DNA of 64,000 bases from Fibrobacter sp. (GTDB taxonomy: Bacteria; Fibrobacterota; Fibrobacteria; Fibrobacterales; Fibrobacteraceae). The DNA lies in NCBI GenBank assembly GCA_012511955.1, contig JAAZFC010000070.1, positions 1 through 64,000 of the forward strand, in the 5' to 3' direction. The notes beneath the pieces were generated by a model. That model was not told the origin of the DNA. It was given only the letters and a program-made list of their open reading frames with translations, and did no database searches. The translations under genes and the position numbers were made by a program. Shown piece by piece: positions 1-8,436 of this stretch (the stretch's first letter is position 1; every line of letters begins with the position of its first letter).

Positions 1-3000
1 AGCGTAACAGCGGTGATGTCTGCTGCTTGGAAAAGCGTTCCCGCAGTAACGGTGAAAGCGGTGCTTCCCAAGTCGTGATTTTCCCCATAAATCTTGCTTT
101 GATCATCTGCGGTGATGGTGATGGCTTTTTTCCCCACGGTGAGAGTGCCATTGTTGAGGGGGGTAAAGTTGTAGTTGTTGTCTGTAGCGCTTCCCATGGC
201 TAAGGTGATGGTATATGTTCCAATATCATCGCCGGTGCTATAATCTGTGCTAAGGGCAAAGTTCGTATTAGCCAAATCCCCAACATCTTCGCCATTTACA
301 AAGCCATCGTAGCTTAGAGTGAATGTTGGCGTGTCTTCGCCATAAATGATGTTTTTATCATCGGCGGTGACTTCTAAGACTTTTTTAATAATTTCAAAGC
401 GTTCTGGATCATCTACTATTTGCAGGCTATAATTGGGACCAGCATCTAAATTGTCCAAAGTGAAATCGTAAGTTCCAGCGTTTTCGCCTGCATCTCTGGT
501 TAAATTTCCATTAATATTAGTATTGTCTGGCCATTCGCTATTAGTATAGCTAAGAACTGGATCATTTTCTCCATAAATTTTGCTTAAGCCTGCGTTGGGT
601 ATAATCTCCACTGTTTTGGGGCTAATATTAGCTTGGGTGCTAGGCGCACCATCTAGGGAAAGTATATACTTATGTGCATCAGCCCCAGTTAAAGTGGAGC
701 TTGCTGCAATTAATACGGGAATATTATTGCCCACATCGCTCTGCATAAATTCTAACACCACTTGTAAATTAACTTCGTGGTCAGGATCCACCAACTCCAG
801 ACTTAAATTTTCTTCTAAAATTTCAGCAGTTTTGCTACCATCGTAGATTTTATCTTTAGCAGTGAAATTACCTGTTATTTTAATAGTCTTTTGTAAAGAA
901 AATACCACTTTATTTTCATCAATTACAATTTCTCCAGTAAAATCTTCAGGCAAGTTGCCTATTTCTAAAGTATTATCAACTAGGTTGCCGCTGTAGTTTA
1001 TAAGAGTGTAAGTCCCTGCTTTAAACCCCGGCCCAGGATTTACATTAATAACTCCATTAAGGCTTAAATCGCCATCTACAATGACTAAATCACTGGTGTT
1101 GCCTAAATCGAAGTTAAGTATTGAACTCTCACTTAAATTTAATTCGCCCACTTGAAGGGTAGCCGCGTTATCTTGTCCAGGGCTTAGTATAGCATCGTTA
1201 TCTAAGTTAAGCACACCACCTAGTGTGCCATTACCAGTCAGGGTGGCTTGGGCTTTTACATTTACTTGGGTGTTTGCCAAAGAACCAGTGAGCAAAAGTG
1301 TACCGTTTTCTACTAGGGTATTGCCCGTATAAGTGTGATTTCCACTTAATTCTAAGGTGGCGGTACCCAACTGTTTGACCATACCAGTACCTGAGATTTC
1401 TCCGCTAAAATTGTAGTCATTGGCGCGATTAAAGCTTAAAATACTGTTGTTTTCTATATCACCAATTAAAGTACCTGTGTTGGTAGCGTTTCCTATGCGG
1501 AGTTCACCTACACTGATAATAGTGCCACCGGTGAAAGTGTTGTTCCCTGTTAAGGCCCAAATAGCGTTGCCGGTTTTGCGTAAAGAAGTTTTTCCAGTAC
1601 TTGGATCTTGTAAAACAGAAGCAAGGACATTTACAACCACAGGGTTTCCGCCCAGTTCAAGTTCTCGGTCGCCAGAACCAGTAAAGGCTATATTGTCAGG
1701 GTTAGTAAAGCTTATGCCCACATCTTGTTCGCTAGATGAATATATAAAGGCGCCATTTTCAGTGATGTTAAATAATCTATTTGAGCTTTGGTTGCTGGTT
1801 CCCACAAAGCGTAAATTACCCCCATCGAGTATTAAGTTTGCAGCTTCACTGCCAGATTTTCCTAAGCTAGAATTGCTGCCGCCATCGGTGAAATAAGTAA
1901 AGTTTAAGCGAGTGTCGGGGCCTAAAACTAGAGGACCAGTAAAACTATTGTTGGCATTCAAAAACTCTACTTCTGTTTTGGAGCCTCCGCCAGTTTTTAG
2001 CAATGAAATTCCCCCATCACCATGTACCACAGATTCTATGCTAAGGCTTTTCCCAGCTGTTCCAGTGATGGTGGCATCGGGTTCAAGCTTAATTGTATCG
2101 CCACTTAATTTATAACCGTTGGATTCAAAAACGATATTGCCCACTTCTTGAGTGCTATTTACGGTGATTAAATATTCTCCTGCTTCGCCATCGGTGCCAG
2201 TAAAAAAAGCATTGCTAGGGCGGCCGGGCCAATCTCTTAGGGAAGTGCCATTTCGTGTCCAAAAGTTATCCGTGCCCCAGGTGCCACTAGCTGGTTGAAT
2301 GCCTTCATCTTCTTGGGTGTCCCAGTAAAAATTGTCATATATTAACAAGAAAACTTTGCCGCTTCTAGTTTCTATTTTGGCAGAGTATCCTTCGGGCAAA
2401 GGCTCCACTCTAAGATTATTGGCAACATTACCAGTATGGCTAAAGATTTGATACTCTCCGGCTTTGTAGCCTGCACCGGCAGTTACTATGAGTTTTCCAT
2501 TTAGGCTTAGGTTGCCATTTACTGTTACTAAATCGCTTTGGTCGCCTATATCGAAGTGCAATTCTCCATTGTTTGCCAAGTTAAGGGCACCGGTACTAAA
2601 AGTTCCTGCGCCATTGTTTCCTGGGATAAATTTAGCGCCATCATTAATGTTTAAGTTTCCAGTGCTACCTGTGCCAGTGATGGTGGCACCACTGGCTACG
2701 GTTACGGCGCTATTAATATTTCCTAATAGCTTAAGCGTACCTGCATTTATAGCAGTAGTACCAGTGTAGGTGTTGGTGCCTTGAATGGTTAAAGTTTGGT
2801 TATCGTTTTTGATTAAGTTTAAGTTGTTTTCATGGGTGCCATTACCACCTAAAAAGCTATTTAGAGTTATATCCGCAGAAAGATTCAGGGTCAAATTGCT
2901 GCTATTATTATTGCCTCCCACAATGGAGAAATCCCCTGAAGTTTCAGCTATGTTTAAAGTAGTCAGGCTCAGGTGAGATGGGCCATCATTATTGCCTAAA

Positions 3001-5036
3001 ACCAATTTGCCCATCAAGCCGGTTTTGCCTTCTTCACCAAAATTTAAAGAAGTGGGAATTACATTTGTCCCCCCCCTTAATTGTAAAATAGCCTTAGCGT
3101 TATCTACTACTTGGGGACCTCCAACGAGGTATGTGGTGCCAGTATAATATTGAGGAGCGTTTAAAACGAAGGTGCCAGCGTTAGTGGTGGCATTATTTCC
3201 AGTGATATGTAGGCTTCCACTGCCGTTAATATTTCCCGAAAAAGTTTGAGTTGCACCATTAGCTAGATTAAGGGATAAACTTCCATTGTGATTGTTGATT
3301 TTCCCATCGCCAGTGAGCCATGCCAGATTTTCGTTGAAACTTTGTATATCCCAAACTGCATTGTTACCATTGAGGTTGATGGAACTGTTTGCACCCATGA
3401 TATTTTGGTTGCCGCTAATAAGCTTGCTGTTATTGGCGATATTTAAGTTTCCTGCAAAATTAGCTGGATTGCCATCACCTACAATTTTTAGACTACCTTC
3501 ATTGACAAAAACTGCGGGTCCAGAGTGGTTTGAGCTGACGGTTAATTGTTCGCTACCGGTTTTAGTGTAAGTGCCGCTGATGGTGCTGTTAATGGTGGCA
3601 TCCACTGCGGTATGTATTTCTTTTTTATCTCCGCTTAGTTCTAAGGTTCCGCCTGTAAGCTCGTAGCCAGTGCTTTGAAAAGTTATCAAATTAGGTTTTT
3701 GAGTGCCAGAAACAGTAACTTCGTAGCTGCCATCTGCAGCATTCTCCCCAGCAAAAATAGCTTTGCTGCCTTCTCCCGGCCAAGCCATAAGATCGGTGCC
3801 AGTGTAAGACCAATAATCGTCAGTACCCCAAGTTCCATTACCTGCTTGAATACCAGGATTGGTGGAAGTGTCCCATACATAGTGAGCTTTTCTAGTGGTA
3901 AAGACCCAAGAGTTATTGTCATCTACACCAACAAAATCCTCCTCTTCCAAGTCTTTTAAAATACCATCAGGATAGTTAACATAGTATTTAGTGTTGGGTT
4001 CAAAGTTATTTGTTAAATCAATTCGCAGGTGTCTATCGCTTGGTCCTGTAAGTGCCACGGCACCGATGTAATATACACCTGCTAATCCTTGCACTCCATA
4101 TCCTTGAATTTGGCTTAGTTCTCCTGTTAGACTAAGGGGATAAGTCAAACGCTGCCAGGTGAATGCATTAAGGGGTTGCATAGTATTTGCATACCAACTC
4201 CAACCATTAGATTTTGTATAGACGGTGGCATTGGAGTTTTGTAAGGGATAGACATAAATTATAAGGGAGTCATAAGCAGTCCAATCTTCGGCGGAAAAGA
4301 TGTCTTTACCCGCATGTCCATAATCCACATCAATGCCCAGTTTAAGAGTTTGACTTTGACCTAAAACTTCTGTGTTGCTAAGAGACATTATGGTGGTCTC
4401 AGATGTTACATTCCAGCTTTGTGTGCTAAAATCATCGAGTACAATATCTTGGCGAGCGTGTATCTGGTTACTGGTTATACCAATGGCTTCCACAGTAGAG
4501 TTGTCTGAATGTTTTTTGACAACTATATCACCTTCATTAATGTTAAATGGTTGTCTAGTCCCAATATTCAGATAGGGTTGATTAAATTGAATAGCAGTGG
4601 CGTTTTGGTTCGGAAAGTATTGAGAAATTCTAGGCCTGCAGTCGGGCTCATCAAAAGAAGCGCTTATATATTCATCATCTTCATTAAAAATAACATATAC
4701 AATATGAAACACACCATCTTGTATTTGAGCTTCAAATGTTGTTTGGGTATAATAATCACCCAAATCGACACTCTTAACGGACCCGTCGTTATTAGCCCAA
4801 TCATCTACTTTTATAAAGGCGTTATCTTTTTTAAAGGCAAAAACTCCATAATTATAGTCTTTTTGCTCATAGCTAAAAGTGTAATCTGCGCCACACATAG
4901 TTATTTCAGAAAAGTTTTGCGTGTTTTGGTTTGGTGCTATCGAATATCCATGTCCCCATACAGAAATAGCTAGCGCCCAAAGGATTATGATTCCTCGGCT
5001 TAAAAGATAATTAGAGCTTTTAAACTGCGTTTTCAT
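1..5036 (-). CDS. Giant secreted PATR/YDG/MBG repeat adhesin, autotransporter-like (partial, N-terminal 1,678 codons)
   Basis: Read on the minus strand the frame is open from an ATG at 5036 to the left edge, so the C-terminus is missing. The protein begins with a signal peptide (basic start, hydrophobic stretch ending near residue 28). Residues 30-380 look globular. Two similar modules then follow, starting near residues 399 and 917, each opening with a WDT...GTWGTD-W-type motif and a WPG motif. Long Asn/Gly/Thr-rich beta-helix sequence comes after each, with repeats such as NTYTGTT and NNTFTGGT, typical of autotransporter-associated (PATR) passenger repeats. From about residue 1390 there is a YDG-type unit (motif YDGSKTAEI) and then several MBG-type units with the K-IYGE motif. 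By analogy with these families it is probably a surface adhesin or matrix-binding protein. The secretion route is unknown because the C-terminus lies outside the window. Confidence 0.85.
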   Translation of the reverse strand, partial: MKTQFKSSNYLLSRGIIILWALAISVWGHGYSIAPNQNTQNFSEITMCGADYTFSYEQKDYNYGVFAFKKDNAFIKVDDWANNDGSVKSVDLGDYYTQTTFEAQIQDGVFHIVYVIFNEDDEYISASFDEPDCRPRISQYFPNQNATAIQFNQPYLNIGTRQPFNINEGDIVVKKHSDNSTVEAIGITSNQIHARQDIVLDDFSTQSWNVTSETTIMSLSNTEVLGQSQTLKLGIDVDYGHAGKDIFSAEDWTAYDSLIIYVYPLQNSNATVYTKSNGWSWYANTMQPLNAFTWQRLTYPLSLTGELSQIQGYGVQGLAGVYYIGAVALTGPSDRHLRIDLTNNFEPNTKYYVNYPDGILKDLEEEDFVGVDDNNSWVFTTRKAHYVWDTSTNPGIQAGNGTWGTDDYWSYTGTDLMAWPGEGSKAIFAGENAADGSYEVTVSGTQKPNLITFQSTGYELTGGTLELSGDKKEIHTAVDATINSTISGTYTKTGSEQLTVSSNHSGPAVFVNEGSLKIVGDGNPANFAGNLNIANNSKLISGNQNIMGANSSINLNGNNAVWDIQSFNENLAWLTGDGKINNHNGSLSLNLANGATQTFSGNINGSGSLHITGNNATTNAGTFVLNAPQYYTGTTYLVGGPQVVDNAKAILQLRGGTNVIPTSLNFGEEGKTGLMGKLVLGNNDGPSHLSLTTLNIAETSGDFSIVGGNNNSSNLTLNLSADITLNSFLGGNGTHENNLNLIKNDNQTLTIQGTNTYTGTTAINAGTLKLLGNINSAVTVASGATITGTGSTGNLNINDGAKFIPGNNGAGTFSTGALNLANNGELHFDIGDQSDLVTVNGNLSLNGKLIVTAGAGYKAGEYQIFSHTGNVANNLRVEPLPEGYSAKIETRSGKVFLLIYDNFYWDTQEDEGIQPASGTWGTDNFWTRNGTSLRDWPGRPSNAFFTGTDGEAGEYLITVNSTQEVGNIVFESNGYKLSGDTIKLEPDATITGTAGKSLSIESVVHGDGGISLLKTGGGSKTEVEFLNANNSFTGPLVLGPDTRLNFTYFTDGGSNSSLGKSGSEAANLILDGGNLRFVGTSNQSSNRLFNITENGAFIYSSSEQDVGISFTNPDNIAFTGSGDRELELGGNPVVVNVLASVLQDPSTGKTSLRKTGNAIWALTGNNTFTGGTIISVGELRIGNATNTGTLIGDIENNSILSFNRANDYNFSGEISGTGMVKQLGTATLELSGNHTYTGNTLVENGTLLLTGSLANTQVNVKAQATLTGNGTLGGVLNLDNDAILSPGQDNAATLQVGELNLSESSILNFDLGNTSDLVIVDGDLSLNGVINVNPGPGFKAGTYTLINYSGNLVDNTLEIGNLPEDFTGEIVIDENKVVFSLQKTIKITGNFTAKDKIYDGSKTAEILEENLSLELVDPDHEVNLQVVLEFMQSDVGNNIPVLIAASSTLTGADAHKYILSLDGAPSTQANISPKTVEIIPNAGLSKIYGENDPVLSYTNSEWPDNTNINGNLTRDAGENAGTYDFTLDNLDAGPNYSLQIVDDPERFEIIKKVLEVTADDKNIIYGEDTPTFTLSYDGFVNGEDVGDLANTNFALSTDYSTGDDIGTYTITLAMGSATDNNYNFTPLNNGTLTVGKKAITITADDQSKIYGENHDLGSTAFTVTAGTLFQAADITAVT

Positions 5037-5170
5037 AGCGTATTACCAATACACACCATACCCTATCTATAATATTATCAAAAACTTAGGGGTATATCCT
5101 GTTTTTTTGCTTTGCTCTGCTCTATATTGGAATAAAAGAGTCTAGAATACAATAAGAAAATTATTTTCTT

Positions 5171-5575
5171 TTAAGGGCTTATACTTTTAAAGACGGATTC
5201 CTTTATAGTAGGAGTGGGCGGGCTGGTAAATTTTGCCAGAAATTTAAGGGCAGAAGGGGTCATATTTTGAGTTTCTTGTAAATAAACTCTGGTGCTATCT
5301 GGGGGCAAAGCTTCTAAAACCATATCCCATTGTAAATAATAATGTTTGCGCTGGGGAGTAAGTACCAAGCTCAAAGAATCGGGTAAGTGGCTGTGTTGTA
5401 ACCTTATATCTATAAAATCTGAGCTGGCAGAAGATATATTTCGCAACTGTTCCCACAGCTTTTGCTGAGGAATAGCTACCGTAAGCGTATCGTAATGAAT
5501 TTTAATATTAGAACTTTCTTTATGACAAGAAAGCAATGTCAAAGATAATAGTGTGAGAACTGAAAGCTGTCTCAT
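5171..5575 (-). CDS. Small hypothetical lipoprotein
   Basis: This encodes a 134-residue protein with a lipoprotein signal peptide: a short basic start, a Leu-rich core and a lipobox LLSC with the cysteine at about residue 17. The rest is predicted soluble, and I do not recognise a family. It lies upstream of the giant adhesin on the same strand, separated by 134 bases, and might be co-expressed with it, though I see no clear operon signal. The ATG at 5575 is the start that gives a complete signal peptide. The lipidation call is firm; the function is unknown. Confidence 0.7.
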   Translation of the reverse strand: MRQLSVLTLLSLTLLSCHKESSNIKIHYDTLTVAIPQQKLWEQLRNISSASSDFIDIRLQHSHLPDSLSLVLTPQRKHYYLQWDMVLEALPPDSTRVYLQETQNMTPSALKFLAKFTSPPTPTIKESVFKSISP

Positions 5576-5695
5576 AATAAAGGTGTGTTAATTGGTTGGT
5601 TTATATGTGTTTATATAAAAAGTAACATTTTATTTGTCCGAAAGCTACTTTTTTTATTTAATGCTAAATTTACCTCGGTTTAATTGGAGGTTCAA

Positions 5696-6901
5696 ATGTC
5701 TAATAAAGTGTTAGTAATTGGCGCCGGTGGCGTGAGTAATGTGGTGGTAAAAAAGTGCGCCCAAAACAGCGAGGTTTTTGGGGAAATTCTTTTGGCGAGT
5801 CGCACAAAATCTAAGTGCGATGCCATTGCCGCTCAGGTGAAAAATATCCCTGTGCATACCGCCCAAGTGGATGCTGATAATCTTGCGGAAGTGGCAGCTC
5901 TAATCAAAGATTTTAAGCCAAAAATGGTGATAAATGTGGCACTCCCATACCAAGATTTGGCTATTATGGATGCCTGTTTGCAAGAAGGAGTGGATTATTT
6001 GGACACCGCAAACTATGAGCCCAAAGATGTGGCGAAGTTTGAGTATTCCTGGCAATGGGCTTATCACGAACGTTTTAAAGATGCGGGTATAATGGCTTTG
6101 CTAGGGTCGGGTTTCGACCCTGGTGTTACCAATGTATTTACCGCTTATGCCAAAAAACACCATTTTGATCGCATGGATACCTTGGATATTGTGGATTGCA
6201 ACAATGGCGATCATGGCAAAGCCTTTGCCACGAATTTTAACCCCGAAATCAATATTCGCGAAATCACGCAAAACGGCCGCTATTACAAAGATGGGCAATG
6301 GATAGAAATTCCCGCACTTTCGGTAAAAGCAGACATTGATTATCCCGAAGTGGCACGCCGTGGATCTTATGTGCTTTTCCACGAAGAATTAGAATCTTTG
6401 GTGAAACACTTTCCCGAAATTAAACAAGCCCGTTTTTGGATGACTTTTGGTGAAGAGTATATTAAACATCTTACTGTTTTACAAAATGTGGGTATGACTG
6501 GGATTAAACCTGTTAAATTCCAAGGCACAGAAGTGGTTCCTTTAGAATTTTTAAAAGCTTTGCTCCCCGAACCTTCGAGTTTAGGGGAAGGTTATAGCGG
6601 AAAAACCTGTATTGGTTGTCAAATAACTGGGCAAAAAGATGGGCAAGACAAAACTTACTTTGTATATAATGTAAGTGACCATGCCGAAGCTTTTAAAGAA
6701 GTGGGTGGACAAGCCATTGCATATACCACGGGCGTGCCTGCTATGTTGGGGGCTGCAATGATGCTCACAAATAAGTGGCGCGGCGCTGGGGTTTTCAACA
6801 TGGAGCAGTTCGATCCAGATCCATTTATGGACGAGTTAGCTAAGTGGGGCTTACCTTGGTCAGAAATTCACGGTTCCGATGCACTTTTGGTATCGGTCTA
6901 A
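5696..6901 (+). CDS. Carboxynorspermidine synthase-like, saccharopine dehydrogenase family
   Basis: The 401-residue protein opens with a Rossmann NAD(P)-binding motif (VLVIGAGGVSNVVV). Its overall length and conserved blocks match the saccharopine dehydrogenase family, and the best match by eye is carboxynorspermidine/carboxyspermidine dehydrogenase. That enzyme reductively condenses aspartate semialdehyde with a diamine in the alternative spermidine pathway. A longer frame opens at TTG 5684, but a GGAGG ribosome-binding site lies at 5686-5690, inside that extension, so the ATG at 5696 is the real start. The partner decarboxylase is not in the window. Saccharopine dehydrogenase itself is the main alternative. 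Confidence 0.8.
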   Translation: MSNKVLVIGAGGVSNVVVKKCAQNSEVFGEILLASRTKSKCDAIAAQVKNIPVHTAQVDADNLAEVAALIKDFKPKMVINVALPYQDLAIMDACLQEGVDYLDTANYEPKDVAKFEYSWQWAYHERFKDAGIMALLGSGFDPGVTNVFTAYAKKHHFDRMDTLDIVDCNNGDHGKAFATNFNPEINIREITQNGRYYKDGQWIEIPALSVKADIDYPEVARRGSYVLFHEELESLVKHFPEIKQARFWMTFGEEYIKHLTVLQNVGMTGIKPVKFQGTEVVPLEFLKALLPEPSSLGEGYSGKTCIGCQITGQKDGQDKTYFVYNVSDHAEAFKEVGGQAIAYTTGVPAMLGAAMMLTNKWRGAGVFNMEQFDPDPFMDELAKWGLPWSEIHGSDALLVSV

Positions 6902-6937
6902 TGTATATTGTAAAATTCCAACCAAAGGAGTTTAATT

Positions 6938-7426
6938 ATGAAAAAAAGAAGTATAGAATTGCTTAATAAAGCTGTGGCCGACGAATTAGCTGCAGTGCAT
7001 CAGTACATGTATTTCCATTTTCATTGCGATGACCAAGGCTATGAATTGCTTTCTTCCTTGTTTAAGCGCATAGCCATTGAAGAAATGATGCATGTAGAGG
7101 AACTTGCTGAAAGGATTATTTTCCTTAAAGGCGATGTGAACATGGATGTAACTTTAGAAGTTAAAAAAATCCAAGATGTGCGTGAAATGTTAGCCTTAGC
7201 AGCGCAAATGGAAACTGATAGCGCTAGGGATTACAACAATTGGGCTAACGAATGTGCGCAAAATGCTGATTCGGTATCTAAAAAGTTATTTGAATCTTTA
7301 GTGGCTGACGAAGAAGAACACTTCGATCAATTTGATCTGGAAATGGATAACTTGCAAAAGTTTGGAGATCATTATCTCGCTTTACAATCTATTGAGCGCA
7401 GTAAAGCCACTGGACGCCAAACTTAA
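6938..7426 (+). CDS. bfr: Bacterioferritin / ferritin-like diiron protein
   Basis: A 162-residue four-helix ferritin-like protein. Diiron ligands are visible at Glu16, at Glu49 with His52 (EEMMH) and in the later DEEEHFD motif. Met50 sits where bacterioferritin places its haem-ligand methionine. The protein should oxidise and store iron in the cytoplasm and limit peroxide damage. An AAAGGAG site precedes the ATG. The gene follows the polyamine enzyme by 36 bases and is closed by a strong hairpin terminator. A Fur-family regulator lies 10 kb away and could control it, but I see no obvious operator directly upstream. Confidence 0.88.
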   Translation: MKKRSIELLNKAVADELAAVHQYMYFHFHCDDQGYELLSSLFKRIAIEEMMHVEELAERIIFLKGDVNMDVTLEVKKIQDVREMLALAAQMETDSARDYNNWANECAQNADSVSKKLFESLVADEEEHFDQFDLEMDNLQKFGDHYLALQSIERSKATGRQT

Positions 7427-7451
7427 TTCTATGAAAATCATTATAAAAGAA

Positions 7452-7478
7452 AAGCTCGGAAAATTCCGAGCTTTTTTG
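7452..7478. terminator. Bidirectional rho-independent terminator
   Basis: A 10-bp stem (AAGCTCGGAA / TTCCGAGCTT) with a 2-base gap is followed by a T-run on the plus strand. It is preceded by an A-rich stretch, so it also works on the minus strand. It lies between the convergent bacterioferritin and barrel genes. Confidence 0.9.
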
Positions 7479-7497
7479 TTGTTTTTAAAAGAGGTAA

Positions 7498-8124
7498 TTA
7501 AAAGGCATAACCCATGGTTATATTTATATCTAAGACAAAGCCAGCAGTTCTTTGGTATAAAGTAGAGTTTTCTTCAGAAGTTACTTTGATAGTAGTGCTA
7601 GCATAGCCAGCTCCAATATCAGCACCAAGGGATAATCTTTTCCATTGGCGTTTGCGACCAAAGAAGGCTAGAGCTCTAGCATGAACACCTTTGTCAGAAT
7701 CAACATCTTTTACATCTAAGCTACCAAAGCCTACGCCTACATAAGGCTGAACATAAAAACCGTAGTTTACTTCGCCATTAAAGTAAAGTCTGTATGCTCC
7801 ACCTACTAGTATGTCAAAAAGGTTAGCTTTACTACTGCTGTTTAAACCGAATTTTACATTACCAAACTGTAAATCAGGTTGGATTACTAAAGAACCGCCC
7901 GCAGTAACGGGGAACTCTAAAGTTGTTACCAATTGCACAGGGTAAGTGGGAAGCCCAGGAGAAACCAATAAGGATAAGGGGTGAAGATGAAGTATGAAGC
8001 TTGGATTAAACTCTGAAGATGGCTGGGGTATTGCCATTTCATTGTCCCCTGCTAAACCACCGTCAATGAATTGAGCTGATGCAAAAACAAAAGTTAGCAG
8101 TAAAATAGATAAAGTCTTTTTCAT
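7498..8124 (-). CDS. Outer-membrane beta-barrel protein (hypothetical)
   Basis: A 208-residue protein with a cleavable signal peptide ending FASA-Q. It has alternating hydrophobic/polar strands with repeated Gly and aromatic residues and ends in Phe, all typical of small outer-membrane barrels. Segments such as the YGFYVQPYVGVGFG region resemble OmpW/OprF-type porin-like domains, but I cannot assign a family. It converges on bacterioferritin across a shared terminator. Upstream, toward the trp operon, lies an 8-4-8 ATTGCAAT inverted repeat that is a plausible operator for it. Confidence 0.75.
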   Translation of the reverse strand: MKKTLSILLLTFVFASAQFIDGGLAGDNEMAIPQPSSEFNPSFILHLHPLSLLVSPGLPTYPVQLVTTLEFPVTAGGSLVIQPDLQFGNVKFGLNSSSKANLFDILVGGAYRLYFNGEVNYGFYVQPYVGVGFGSLDVKDVDSDKGVHARALAFFGRKRQWKRLSLGADIGAGYASTTIKVTSEENSTLYQRTAGFVLDINITMGYAF

Positions 8125-8163
8125 TTATACTCCTTTTAAAGTTGGAAGTTGTTTAAGTGTTTT

Positions 8164-8183
8164 ATTGCAATTCTTATTGCAAT
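8164..8183. promoter_or_regulatory. ATTGCAAT-N4-ATTGCAAT inverted repeat, candidate operator
   Basis: Two copies of the palindromic octamer ATTGCAAT are separated by TCTT, about 40 bases upstream of the barrel gene start and about 90 bases upstream of the trp -35 element. The symmetry suggests a dimeric repressor site. The regulator is unknown, and I saw no second copy in the window. Confidence 0.4.
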
Positions 8184-8271
8184 GCTCAAATGATAGTCAT
8201 TGTGGAAAACTAATTCAAGTAAAAAATGCTTTACGAAGTTTAATTAGGTGTTTTATTTGAAACAAAAATCA

Positions 8272-8300
8272 TTGACATAAAAGCAAAAATATTTTAAATT
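8272..8300 (+). promoter_or_regulatory. Predicted sigma-70-type promoter of the trp operon
   Basis: A perfect TTGACA at 8272-8277 is followed after 17 bases by TAAATT at 8295-8300 (four of six matches to TATAAT). Transcription would begin near 8306-8308, practically at the leader peptide ATG. Confidence 0.6.
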
Positions 8301-8307
8301 CTTCATC

Positions 8308-8358
8308 ATGCAAGTACAGTATATTGTAAACGGTTTTTGGTGGTGGTCCTTGAGTTAA
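8308..8358 (+). CDS. trpL: trp operon leader peptide
   Basis: A 16-codon reading frame encodes MQVQYIVNGFWWWSLS and a TAA stop. It has three consecutive Trp codons (8338-8346) just before a set of alternative RNA hairpins and immediately upstream of trpE. This is the classical layout of a ribosome-mediated attenuator leader. Ribosome stalling at the Trp codons when charged tRNA-Trp is scarce would cover the 5' strand of the first hairpin and favour the antiterminator. No Shine-Dalgarno sequence precedes the ATG, and the predicted transcription start lies only a few bases upstream, so translation may be leaderless. Confidence 0.85.
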   Translation: MQVQYIVNGFWWWSLS

Positions 8359-8421
8359 GGATCCCGTTACTGTATTTTGGTGTTTTCAGACCGCGGATCC
8401 ATTGGATTTGCGGTTTTTTTT
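8345..8421 (+). promoter_or_regulatory. trp transcription attenuator (pause hairpin, antiterminator, terminator)
   Basis: Three alternative pairings can be drawn. Stem 1:2 pairs GGTCCTT (8345-8351) with AAGGATC (8357-8363) around the leader stop codon. Stem 2:3 pairs the self-complementary GGATCC at 8359-8364 with the identical GGATCC at 8395-8400. Stem 3:4 is an 11-bp terminator stem (8390-8400 with 8404-8414, loop ATT) ending in eight T residues. Region 3 is shared, so antiterminator and terminator exclude each other. A ribosome stalled on the Trp codons frees region 2; one that reaches the stop codon covers it. Confidence 0.85.
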
Positions 8422-8436
8422 ATTTAGAGGATAAAA

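Noticed and set aside
580-3959. Several plus-strand frames of 60-160 codons over the adhesin
   Set aside because: They are low-complexity antisense readings of the repeat protein; the minus frame is continuous and has a signal peptide.
6101-6382. Antisense frames within the carboxynorspermidine synthase gene
   Set aside because: They lack start signals and lie entirely inside a well-supported enzyme gene.
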